NCBI RefSeq assembly: GCF_016698665.1
Contig: NZ_CP068046.1
Coordinates: 1,550,001 to 1,614,000 of the forward strand
Direction: 5' to 3'
Length of the DNA: 64,000 nucleotides
From: Devosia rhizoryzae
GTDB lineage: Bacteria > Pseudomonadota > Alphaproteobacteria > Rhizobiales > Devosiaceae
The notes under the pieces are model-generated. The model ran no database searches. It worked only from the letters and a program-made list of their open reading frames with translations, and was not told the origin of the DNA. Numbering within the stretch: position 1 is the stretch's first letter; each line of letters begins with the position of its first letter. Both the position numbers and the translations under genes were made by a program. This document shows positions 17,172 through 24,610 of the stretch, piece after piece.

Positions 17172-18157
17172 TACCGTGCGTGCCTTGCCCGGATCCAACG
17201 CGTGGTCTGGCTCCAGGAGCGCATGACGACGGTGCTGGTCTCTACCGAGCCGCGGCGGAGTTTTACGCCTTCGACCAGGGAGCCGTCGGTGACGCCGGTG
17301 GCGGAGAAGAGGACGTCGCCGGCGGCGAGTTCTTCGAGGGCGTAGATGCGGTTGGGGTCGGTGATGCCCATTTCGCGGGCGCGGTGGCGCTTGTCGGGGG
17401 TGTCGAGGATGAGCTTGCCCTGCATGTGGCCGCCGATGCAGCGGAGGGCGGCCGCGGCGAGGACGCCTTCGGGGGCGCCGCCGGAGCCGAGATAGATGTC
17501 GACGCCGGTATCCTCGGTGTTGACGGCGTGGATGACGCCGGCAATGTCGCCGTCAGACAAGAGTTTGACCGAGACGCCGGCGGTGCGCAGCTCTTCGAGA
17601 AGGCCAGCATGGCGGGGGCGGTCGAGGACGATGGCGGTGATTTCCGAGATCGGCACGCCCTTGGCCTTGGCGAGGGCGCGGACGTTTTCGGTGGCCGACC
17701 ACTCGATGTGGACCGTCTCGGGCGCATAGGCAGCGCCGATGGCGATTTTATGCATGTAGACGTTGCGGGCGACGTTGAGGAGGCCGCCGCGCTCGGCCAT
17801 GGCGAGGACGACGATGGAATCGGGCTGGTTCTTGGCGCAGAGGGTGACGCCTTCGAGTGGATCGACGGCGATGTCGACCTCAGCCCCCTGCCCGGCGCCG
17901 ACCGGCTGGCCGATGAAAAGGTTGTCGCATTCGAACTCTTCGCCCTCGCCGATGACGATGCGGCCCGAGATCGAGACGCGATCGAGCTCGTCCTTCATGG
18001 CGGCGACGGCGGCGTCGTCGGCGGCTTTTTCATTGCCCTTGCCGCGCCATTCGGCAGCCGCGATGGCGGCGCGTTCGGTGACGCGGACCATTTCCAGAGC
18101 CAATGTACGGTGAAGGTGGGACGGACTTTTTCCGTCCTCGACTTTGCTGAGCTTCAT
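17171..18157 (-). CDS. glpX: Class II fructose-1,6-bisphosphatase
   Basis: A 328-residue protein that should hydrolyse fructose 1,6-bisphosphate to fructose 6-phosphate in gluconeogenesis. Typical GlpX segments are RTLALEMVRVTERAAIAAAEWRG, IVIGEGEEFE, VDIAVDPLEGVTLCA, NVYMHKIAIG, DRPRHAGLLEELR, VDIYLGSGGAPEGVLAAAALRC, and DVLFSATGVTDGSL. These include the lithium-sensitive-phosphatase-type metal ligands (GEGE and DPLEG). The ATG at 18157 follows AGGGGGG. It starts 28 bases after the hom stop, so the two genes are probably one transcript. Confidence 0.95.
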   Translation of the reverse strand: MKLSKVEDGKSPSHLHRTLALEMVRVTERAAIAAAEWRGKGNEKAADDAAVAAMKDELDRVSISGRIVIGEGEEFECDNLFIGQPVGAGQGAEVDIAVDPLEGVTLCAKNQPDSIVVLAMAERGGLLNVARNVYMHKIAIGAAYAPETVHIEWSATENVRALAKAKGVPISEITAIVLDRPRHAGLLEELRTAGVSVKLLSDGDIAGVIHAVNTEDTGVDIYLGSGGAPEGVLAAAALRCIGGHMQGKLILDTPDKRHRAREMGITDPNRIYALEELAAGDVLFSATGVTDGSLVEGVKLRRGSVETSTVVMRSWSQTTRWIRARHAR

Positions 18158-18185
18158 CGTCCCCCCTGACGCGGCAGCGCCGAGA

Positions 18186-19694
18186 CTAGAGCGTCTCGAT
18201 CCGAATGAGCTGCGGCTCACCCACTATGAAGCCATCTGCAGCAATCTCTGCAAGCGCTTCGCGCACCGATGATTCCAAAGTCTGCTGCGTGATCATCACC
18301 ACGGTGCGGGTCGGCGAGCCATCGGCGGAGATGGCTTTGGCACCAAGATCTGACCGCTGGATGACACTGTCGATCGAAATAGACTTGGCACCCATGCGCG
18401 AGGTGATGGCGGCCAGCGCACCGGGCACGTCCTTGGCAGAGAGGCGGATGTAGAAGCCGCCGGTATGGGCGCGGTCCGGCGCGTCGCGATAGGGCAGAAG
18501 CTCGGCACTGGGAACGCCGAGCGGGGGCACGCGGGTGCCGCGGGCGATGTCGAGGATGTCGGACAGGACCGATGATGCGGTGGGCGGACCACCGGCGCCG
18601 GGGCCGGCCAGCAGCAGTTCGTGCACGTGGTCGGTTTCGAGGGCGACGGCATTCATGACGCCATCGACGCCGGCGACAGCCGAGCCTTTGGGCACGAAGG
18701 TCGGGTGCACGCGCTGTTCGATGCCGTCGCTGGTGCGCTCGGCAATGCCCAAAAGCTTGATCTTGTAACCGAGCTCTGCGGCGACCTTGATGTCGTGCTG
18801 GGTGATCCGGGAGATGCCTTCGACGCGGATTTTGTCGGGTGCGATTTCGTAGCCGAAGCAGAGGGTAGCGAGGATCGAGAGCTTGTGGGCGGTGTCGAAG
18901 CCCTCGACGTCAAAGGTCGGGTCAGCTTCGGCATAACCCAGTGCCTGCGCGTCCTTGAGGCAATCGGCGAAAGTGATGCCTTCATTGCCCATGCGGGTCA
19001 GGATGTAGTTGCAGGTGCCGTTCATGATGCCGAAGACCTTGGCGATTCGGGCGGAGCCGAGGCCTTCGCGGAGGGTCTTGATGACGGGGATGCCGCCGGC
19101 GACGGCGGCTTCGAAGCCGAGCTGGGCACCGGATTCTTCGGCCATGCGCGCGAGGGTCACGCCATGCTTGGCGAGAAGCGCCTTGTTGGCGGTAACGACC
19201 GGGCGGCCGATTTCAAGGGCGGCTTTAACCGCGGCAAAGGCCGGGCCGTCTTCGCCGCCGATCAGTTCGACGAAAAGGTCGATGCCGTCCCATTTGGCGA
19301 GGGCAACGGGATCATCGAACCAGGTAAGGCCAGAAATGTCGATGCCTCGGTCGCGGGAGCGCGAGCGGGCGGCGACGGCGACGACTTCAAGATTGCGGCC
19401 GAGCTTGCGGGTCAGTTCGGCGCCATCCTTCTGGAGGATGCGCACGAGGGTGGCGCCGACATTGCCGAGCCCGGCGACGCCGATGCGGATCGGCGCCTGG
19501 CGGTCGGTTTCGCCGAATTCGGCCATTGCCTTCATGATGCGCGAGCGGGTTTCGCTGCGCGGTTCGCGGCCGTCGCGCAGGTCGAAGACGAAGAGCGGAT
19601 CGCCGGCGACGATGCGGCCGAAACGGGTGGGAGTCCAACCGCGGGCAGAGATGAAGGATTCGACGGCTTGGCGGAAGGACTGAATATCACTCAT
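18186..19694 (-). CDS. hom: Homoserine dehydrogenase with extra N-terminal domain
   Basis: A 502-residue protein that should reduce aspartate semialdehyde to homoserine in Thr and Met synthesis. The NAD(P)-binding motif is RIGVAGLGNVGATLVR at about residue 70; NKALLAKHG, GIMNGTCNYILTRM and AEADPTFDVEGFDTAHKL follow. A C-terminal ACT domain (RLSAKDVPGALAAITSRMG) suggests feedback control by an amino acid. Family members of this type usually start near residue 57 here (MAEFGETDRQ). The extra 56 residues are in frame without a stop and look like a small helix-turn-helix-type protein. No strong ribosome site is seen before either start, so the true start is open. Confidence 0.93.
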   Translation of the reverse strand: MSDIQSFRQAVESFISARGWTPTRFGRIVAGDPLFVFDLRDGREPRSETRSRIMKAMAEFGETDRQAPIRIGVAGLGNVGATLVRILQKDGAELTRKLGRNLEVVAVAARSRSRDRGIDISGLTWFDDPVALAKWDGIDLFVELIGGEDGPAFAAVKAALEIGRPVVTANKALLAKHGVTLARMAEESGAQLGFEAAVAGGIPVIKTLREGLGSARIAKVFGIMNGTCNYILTRMGNEGITFADCLKDAQALGYAEADPTFDVEGFDTAHKLSILATLCFGYEIAPDKIRVEGISRITQHDIKVAAELGYKIKLLGIAERTSDGIEQRVHPTFVPKGSAVAGVDGVMNAVALETDHVHELLLAGPGAGGPPTASSVLSDILDIARGTRVPPLGVPSAELLPYRDAPDRAHTGGFYIRLSAKDVPGALAAITSRMGAKSISIDSVIQRSDLGAKAISADGSPTRTVVMITQQTLESSVREALAEIAADGFIVGEPQLIRIETL

Positions 19695-19768
19695 GGTGGC
19701 GCCATCTGCATAGGAATTCGCCTAGGCGTCAATAGGAGTGGGGCGGCAGATGGCGCCGCCCCAAGGAT

Positions 19769-20749
19769 TTATTCGGCTTTCGCTGCCGTGGCGGCGCGAC
19801 CGACTTCGCCGACGACCTGCGGGAAGCCCCAGCGCAGGGACAATGGCGTGATGGCACCGGAGACTGCCATGGTCAGATCTTCGCCAACAAGGGTGGTGTA
19901 GGCCTCTTTGGCAACGAGCGGCGAGAGCTTGATGAGGTCGAGGCCGATGAAGTTATCGGCTGATTCCTGGTTGTCGTAGAAGCTCAGGAGCATGTCGGCC
20001 GGGATCTGGTCGAAGTTCTCGTAGCTCAGCGTATAGGCGATGCCGGTGGGCACGAGCGCGCCACCTTCAGGCGCCGGCGCGGGCACCATGCCTATATCGG
20101 CGAAGAGCTGGACGCGCGGATCACCTTCGATGCGCACCGAGACCTGTCCGTCGTTGCGGTTGACGACATTGGCGAAGACCGTGCCTTCGATGTCGGGATA
20201 GGCGGCAACCTGTTCGGCAAGGAAGCTTTCAGTGTCGGCGATCAGCGCTGCGGCCTTTTCGCTTTCACCCAGCGTCTGACCGGTCAGGGTCACGACATCC
20301 TGCCAGCGGATCAGCCATGGCTTTTCGGGATAGGCGACGACCGGCGCGATGGCGCTCAGGAGTTCGTATTCTTCGGCGGTGATACCGGAATATGGGGCAA
20401 TGATCACGTCCGGGTCGAGCGCCGCGATGGCTTCGAGCGGCGCTTCGGGCGTGTTGGGGAGGACAGTTGGCATGTCGAGTCCGGCTTCGGTGATGGCCGC
20501 TTCGGTCCAGGGCAGGACGCCATCTTCGCCGCCGCCATAGGCAAAGAAGGGCATACCGACTGGGGTGAGGCCGAGATCAAGGACGACATCCTGAGCAGAC
20601 CAGCCCCAGGTGACGACGCGCTCGGGCTTGGCCTCGATGGTGGTTTCACCGAGCGCATGCTGGATGGTGACCGGGAATGCATCCTGCGCGAGCACCGGCG
20701 CGGTCAGTGCTGTCGCGGTAATGGCGAGGAAAGAGAGATGACGCAGCAT
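19769..20749 (-). CDS. Iron-chelate ABC transporter substrate-binding protein, paralogue A
   Basis: A 326-residue periplasmic binding protein with a signal peptide ending PVLAQ (about residue 20). It begins FPVTIQHALGETTIEAKPERVVTWGWSAQDVVLDLG and continues with ALDPDVIIAPYSGITAEEYELLSAIAP and a C-lobe ending SLRWGFPQVV. This is the TroA/FepB-type iron-siderophore plan. The ATG at 20749 follows AGGAAAC and lies 10 bases after the stop of the next gene upstream, to which it is clearly related, so the two arose by duplication. No permease or ATPase is attached to this pair. Confidence 0.9.
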   Translation of the reverse strand: MLRHLSFLAITATALTAPVLAQDAFPVTIQHALGETTIEAKPERVVTWGWSAQDVVLDLGLTPVGMPFFAYGGGEDGVLPWTEAAITEAGLDMPTVLPNTPEAPLEAIAALDPDVIIAPYSGITAEEYELLSAIAPVVAYPEKPWLIRWQDVVTLTGQTLGESEKAAALIADTESFLAEQVAAYPDIEGTVFANVVNRNDGQVSVRIEGDPRVQLFADIGMVPAPAPEGGALVPTGIAYTLSYENFDQIPADMLLSFYDNQESADNFIGLDLIKLSPLVAKEAYTTLVGEDLTMAVSGAITPLSLRWGFPQVVGEVGRAATAAKAE

Positions 20750-20759
20750 TTGAGTTTCC

Positions 20760-21731
20760 TTAATTGGTGACGGCGCGAGCGGCGGTGCCCAGCACATCGA
20801 GGTAACGAGGCAATCCCCAGCGGAGCGACAGAATGCTGGGCGGGGACACCGCAGCGACATTTTCGGTGCCGACCAGCGCCGCGAGACCGCCGCTGACGAC
20901 GGGGGGATAGGTCTGGGCCTGCGGGGTGGCGAGCCAGGCGTCGAGCGCCGACTGCTCTTCGTGATAGGTGATGAAGATATCGGCCTCGAGCTGGTCGAAG
21001 AGTTCGTAGCTGAGGGGGTAGTAGAAAGCGTCATCGCCCGGCGAGAGCGCTGCGACGCTTGGGTCCATGACCATGCCGAAATCGGTCAGGAACTTCATAC
21101 GGGCGTCGAGCGGTGCATAGACGGCCATGGCGCCATCGAAATCATTGGCGCTCGCGAACGTGACGTCCTTGAGCTCCGGATATTTGGCGAACTCAGCTTC
21201 CACCCAGGCATTGGTGTCGGCAAGCAACGCCTCGGCTTCGGTCTTGTGGCCAAGCGCCTCGCCGATGGTGATCGTCAGGTCCTGCCAGGAGGTGGACCAG
21301 GGCGCGCCAATATAGGCGATGGTCGGCGCGATGCCGGAAAGCAGCGCATATTGGTCTTCGGTGATGCCGGAATAGGCGGCGATGATGATGTCGGGCTGAA
21401 GTGACGCGATCTGTTCGATCGGCGGCTCCGCCGAGGCTTCGAGGACGGTCGGGATCTCGGCGCCCAGTTTTGCGAGGGCTTCCTCGACCCATTCGTGGAC
21501 GCCATTGTCTCCACCGCCGTAGGACTGGAAGGGTATGCCGACCGGCACTTCGCCCAGCGCGATGACGACGTCCTCATTGCTCCAGCCCCAAGTGACGATG
21601 CGTTGCGGCTTGGCGTCGATCGTGGTCGCGCCATAGGCGTGCTGGATGGTGACGGGGAAGTCTTGCGCGATGGCGGTGCCGGTGAGACCGAGGGCGAGCG
21701 CTGCGACGAGGGCGAGATGGCGGATCGACAT
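20760..21731 (-). CDS. Iron-chelate ABC transporter substrate-binding protein, paralogue B
   Basis: A 323-residue periplasmic protein with a signal peptide ending AIAQ (about residue 23). It shares with paralogue A the opening FPVTIQHAYGATTIDAKPQRIVTWGWS, the segment IIIAAYSGITEDQYALLSGIAP and the ending ILSLRWGLPRYLD. It is the first gene of a two-gene unit behind an iron-type promoter at 21759-21787. A third close relative sits at 30702-31688 next to two permeases, so A and B may hand substrates to that channel (inference). Confidence 0.9.
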   Translation of the reverse strand: MSIRHLALVAALALGLTGTAIAQDFPVTIQHAYGATTIDAKPQRIVTWGWSNEDVVIALGEVPVGIPFQSYGGGDNGVHEWVEEALAKLGAEIPTVLEASAEPPIEQIASLQPDIIIAAYSGITEDQYALLSGIAPTIAYIGAPWSTSWQDLTITIGEALGHKTEAEALLADTNAWVEAEFAKYPELKDVTFASANDFDGAMAVYAPLDARMKFLTDFGMVMDPSVAALSPGDDAFYYPLSYELFDQLEADIFITYHEEQSALDAWLATPQAQTYPPVVSGGLAALVGTENVAAVSPPSILSLRWGLPRYLDVLGTAARAVTN

Positions 21732-21758
21732 GGATCACCTTTTGCGTGGAATTGGTTC

Positions 21759-21787
21759 TCCATACGAAAGGTGACATTCGTTGTCAT
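21759..21787 (-). promoter_or_regulatory. Iron-regulated promoter with RirA-type box (21772-21786)
   Basis: On the minus strand ATGACA (21782-21787), 17 bases, TATGGA (21759-21764). TGACAACGAATGTCA, a TGA-N9-TCA palindrome with TGACA/TGTCA arms, overlaps the -35 box. The first binding-protein gene starts at 21731. Confidence 0.7.
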
Positions 21788-21795
21788 GTAAATTT

Positions 21796-22911
21796 TCAGA
21801 CGCGCGCCAGCAGCACCATGACTTCGTAGTGGTCGGTCTGCGGGAACATGTCGAAGAGCCGAATGCGCTGGGGCCGGTAGCTCGGCATGGCGGCAATGTC
21901 GCGGGCGAGCGTTACGGCGTTGCAGCTGGAATAGACGATGGTTTGGACGCCCGAGGCTTCGAGCGTGGCGCAGAGCTGGGCGCCGAGGCCCCGGCGCGGC
22001 GGGTTGACGATGATGGCGTCGGGTGGCTCGGCAGCACTGAGAGCCGTGGCGTCGCCGACGGTAAACGTGACGTTGGTGAGGCCGGCTTCGGCTGCGCTGA
22101 GGCGTGCCGAGTCGATGGCGGCGGCACTTATCTCGACACCGTGCACATGGCGACTCGGCCCGGCGACGTGGAGGGCGAAGCCGCCGACGCCGCAATAGAG
22201 ATCCCAGACGGAATGCGCGCTGGTTTCGTCGATCCACTCGCGGGCTTGGGCATAAAGCGCGGCGGCGATCTCGGTATTGGTCTGGAAGAAGCTGGCGGGG
22301 CGCAGATGAAGCGTGTGGCCGCCGAGGCGCATGGCCAGGGTCTCGCCATGCAGCATGATCTCTTCGTCGCCTTCGAGGACGGCCTTATGCTCGGGCAAGA
22401 GATTGACGCTGACGACCGCGAGCTGCGGCAGGGTGGCGAGAAGGCTGGGCAGATGCTTGCGAATGCGGCCAAGCGGCTCCGTGGAGCGCAAGACGAAGCG
22501 CAGCATCAGGTCGCTGTCGGGGGAAAGGGTCAGCAGGGCGTGCTTAAGCTCGCCGCGGCGGGTGGGCACGTCATAGGGGGTAAGGTGTGCCAGGGTAATG
22601 AAGGCTTTGATCGGTGCGAAGGCGACATGCAGTTCGGGGGCTAGAATGCCGCAGCCTGTCAAATCGACGCCGTGTTGCGCGGCGTCGAGAATACCGAGGG
22701 TCGGATTCTCCGCAGTGCCGCCGACGACCATCTTGGCGCGATTGCGGAAGGCGGCGGGGCTGCTGAGCATTGGCGGCAGCCATTGCGCATCGGGCCAGGC
22801 CGCCAGCAGTTGGCGCGCATGGGCCAGCTTGCCGTCGATCTGGGTGCCATAAGGCACGCCCATCAGCGTACAGGAGCGGCACTCGAAGCGGTCGAAGTAG
22901 CCGCACTGCAT
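21796..22911 (-). CDS. rlmC: 23S rRNA (uracil-5-)-methyltransferase, RlmC type
   Basis: A 371-residue SAM-dependent methyltransferase that should make m5U in 23S rRNA (U747 in E. coli numbering). From the ATG at 22911 it matches E. coli RlmC end to end: MQCGYFDRFECRSC with cysteines for a 4Fe-4S cluster, FRNRAKMVV, LTPYDVPTRRGELKHALL, SFFQTN, DLYCGVGGFALHVA (SAM site), VNPPRRG and YSSCNAVTLARDI with the catalytic cysteine, ending LFDMFPQTDHYEV. An in-frame TTG at 22977 would add 22 residues not found in the E. coli protein. It follows the aminotransferase gene on the same strand. Confidence 0.92.
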   Translation of the reverse strand: MQCGYFDRFECRSCTLMGVPYGTQIDGKLAHARQLLAAWPDAQWLPPMLSSPAAFRNRAKMVVGGTAENPTLGILDAAQHGVDLTGCGILAPELHVAFAPIKAFITLAHLTPYDVPTRRGELKHALLTLSPDSDLMLRFVLRSTEPLGRIRKHLPSLLATLPQLAVVSVNLLPEHKAVLEGDEEIMLHGETLAMRLGGHTLHLRPASFFQTNTEIAAALYAQAREWIDETSAHSVWDLYCGVGGFALHVAGPSRHVHGVEISAAAIDSARLSAAEAGLTNVTFTVGDATALSAAEPPDAIIVNPPRRGLGAQLCATLEASGVQTIVYSSCNAVTLARDIAAMPSYRPQRIRLFDMFPQTDHYEVMVLLARV

Positions 22912-22973
22912 CGCGCCGCTCAGGAGCGAGGGAGCCGGCTGCGCCGCCTCCCCCAGGATCATCGCTTCGTGGC

Positions 22974-24188
22974 TCAAGCGGTCAGCGGGACGACATTGCC
23001 CTGCCCGCCCTTGCCGCCGAGCAGCTTCTTGACGTTGCGGGCCGCCTGGCGGATGCGCTGTTCGTTTTCGACGAAAGCGAGGCGGATATATTGATCGCCA
23101 TATTCACCGAAGCCAACGCCGGGGGCGACGCCGACGCCGGTTTCCTGGATCAGGAGCTTGGCAAATTCTAGCGAGCCCATATGGGCAAACTGGGCCGGGA
23201 TCGGTGCCCAGGCGAACATGGTGGCCTTCGGCACGGGAATGTCCCAGCCGGAGCGGGCGAAGCTATCGACCAGAACGTCGCGGCGGTTTTTGTAGACCTT
23301 GCGGACTTCCGAGATGACGTCGTCGGAGCCGTTGAGGGCAGCGACGGCCGCGACCTGGATGGGGGTGAACGCGCCATAGTCGAGGTAGGATTTGACGCGG
23401 GCAAGCGCGGCGATCAGGCGCTCGTTGCCGACGGCGAAGCCGACGCGCCAGCCGGGCATGGAATAGGTTTTGGACATCGAGGTGAACTCGACCGAAATAT
23501 CAATGGCGCCGGGCACCTGCAGCACGGAGGGCGGCGGCGCGTCTTCATCGAAATAGATCTCGGAATAGGCGAGATCGGAGAGGATGAAGATGTCGTTGGC
23601 GCGGCAGTATTTGACGACTTCGGTGTAGAAATCCAGATCGGCCGTGTAGGCGGTCGGGTTGGCCGGGTAGTTGAGGACCAGCGCGATAGGCTTGGGGATC
23701 GAGTGGCGCACGGCGCGATCGAGCGAGCGCATGAAGTCTTCATTCGGGTCGGCCGGCATGGAGCGGACGACGCCGCCGCTCATGATGAAGCCGAAGGAAT
23801 GGATGGGATAGGTCGGGTTTGGCACCAGAACCACGTCGCCGGGGGCGGTGATGGCCGAGGCCATGTTGGCGAAGCCTTCCTTGGAGCCGAGGGTGGCGAC
23901 GACCTGGGTATCGGGATTGAGCTTCACGCCAAAGCGGCGGCCATAATAGCTGGCCTGGGCCTTGCGGAGACCGGGAATGCCGCGGGACGTGGAATAGCGA
24001 TGGGTGCGCGGATCCTTCACCGTTTCCTGGAGCTTTGCCACGATGTGATCGGGCGTCGGCATGTCCGGATTGCCCATGCCGAGATCGATAATGTCGACGC
24101 CATCGGCGCGCGCCTTGGCCTTGAGCGGATCGATATGGGCAAAGACGTAAGGGGGAAGACGGCGGATGCGATGGAAAACTTCGCTCAT
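22974..24188 (-). CDS. PLP-dependent class I/II aminotransferase (AlaC/LL-DAP aminotransferase-like)
   Basis: A 404-residue fold-type I aminotransferase. Key segments are IIDLGMGNPDMPTPDHI, YSTSRGIPGLRKAQASYY, the VLVPNPTYPIHSFG substrate loop, VLNYPANPTAYTA with the Asn that holds the cofactor, and TSMSKTYSMPGWRVGFAVGN with the lysine that forms the Schiff base with PLP. It resembles E. coli AlaC (glutamate-pyruvate transaminase) more than dedicated diaminopimelate enzymes, but the amino donor cannot be decided from sequence. The ATG at 24188 follows GAGGAATCAC. In related genera I recall this gene next to hom; here rlmC and two iron genes lie between. Confidence 0.9.
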   Translation of the reverse strand: MSEVFHRIRRLPPYVFAHIDPLKAKARADGVDIIDLGMGNPDMPTPDHIVAKLQETVKDPRTHRYSTSRGIPGLRKAQASYYGRRFGVKLNPDTQVVATLGSKEGFANMASAITAPGDVVLVPNPTYPIHSFGFIMSGGVVRSMPADPNEDFMRSLDRAVRHSIPKPIALVLNYPANPTAYTADLDFYTEVVKYCRANDIFILSDLAYSEIYFDEDAPPPSVLQVPGAIDISVEFTSMSKTYSMPGWRVGFAVGNERLIAALARVKSYLDYGAFTPIQVAAVAALNGSDDVISEVRKVYKNRRDVLVDSFARSGWDIPVPKATMFAWAPIPAQFAHMGSLEFAKLLIQETGVGVAPGVGFGEYGDQYIRLAFVENEQRIRQAARNVKKLLGGKGGQGNVVPLTA

Positions 24189-24610
24189 GTGATTCCTCGG
24201 TGGTCCAGCTAAGGACCAGACTGGCCGCGACGCGCTCTGGCGCTGCCTCATATGGAGGGTCGATTATCGCGGAATTATGGTTTTGAACGGGTTAAGCGCC
24301 CGGCATGGCTGGGCGGATCAGCATTTTCGGCTCCTCCCGGCCACTTGGTGGCCATGCGGGAAGAGCTATCGGGCGTTTGCCGCTGCGGCAGCCACAGGGG
24401 CTGCCACCAATGCGCCGGCGAGCAATGCTCCAACCAATGCGACGGTGAACGGAGACGCCATGTCTCTTGCCCTTAAGAAATGCTTTCTGGTACCACGTCC
24501 AAACGCGGCTGGAGCTTTATAGGGGTGTTCGCGCGCCCTTGTAAATGGCGACCGAGCCTTACATGTATCGGCGATGCCGGCTGAGCCGCAGAGTGTTTCC
24601 AGGTGGGTGG
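24189..24610. other. Intergenic stretch between the aminotransferase and glycosyltransferase genes
   Basis: This 422-base gap holds the promoters of two divergent genes and a possible 31-codon peptide gene on the minus strand (24366-24461). A perfect 6-bp hairpin GGCCACCAAGTGGCC is read on the minus strand shortly after that peptide stop. Several frames here are open by chance, but none shows family features. Confidence 0.5.
24366..24461 (-). CDS. Possible 31-residue hydrophobic peptide
   Basis: ATG to TAG on the minus strand gives a peptide that starts MASPFTVALVGALLAGAL and ends AAAAANAR. It is one hydrophobic segment with an Ala-rich end, like a free signal peptide or a small membrane peptide. 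AAGGGCAAGAGAC before the ATG is a plausible ribosome site. I recognise no family and expression is not shown. Confidence 0.35.
   Translation of the reverse strand: MASPFTVALVGALLAGALVAAPVAAAAANAR

Noticed and set aside
20750..21034. 95-codon extension before iron-binding paralogue A
   Set aside because: It overlaps the paralogue B gene in another frame and is Ser/Pro/Arg-rich; the signal peptide begins at 20749.
24277..24522. Plus-strand frames of 74-81 codons upstream of the glycosyltransferase
   Set aside because: No ribosome site and no family features; cysteine/arginine-rich translation is typical of chance frames.
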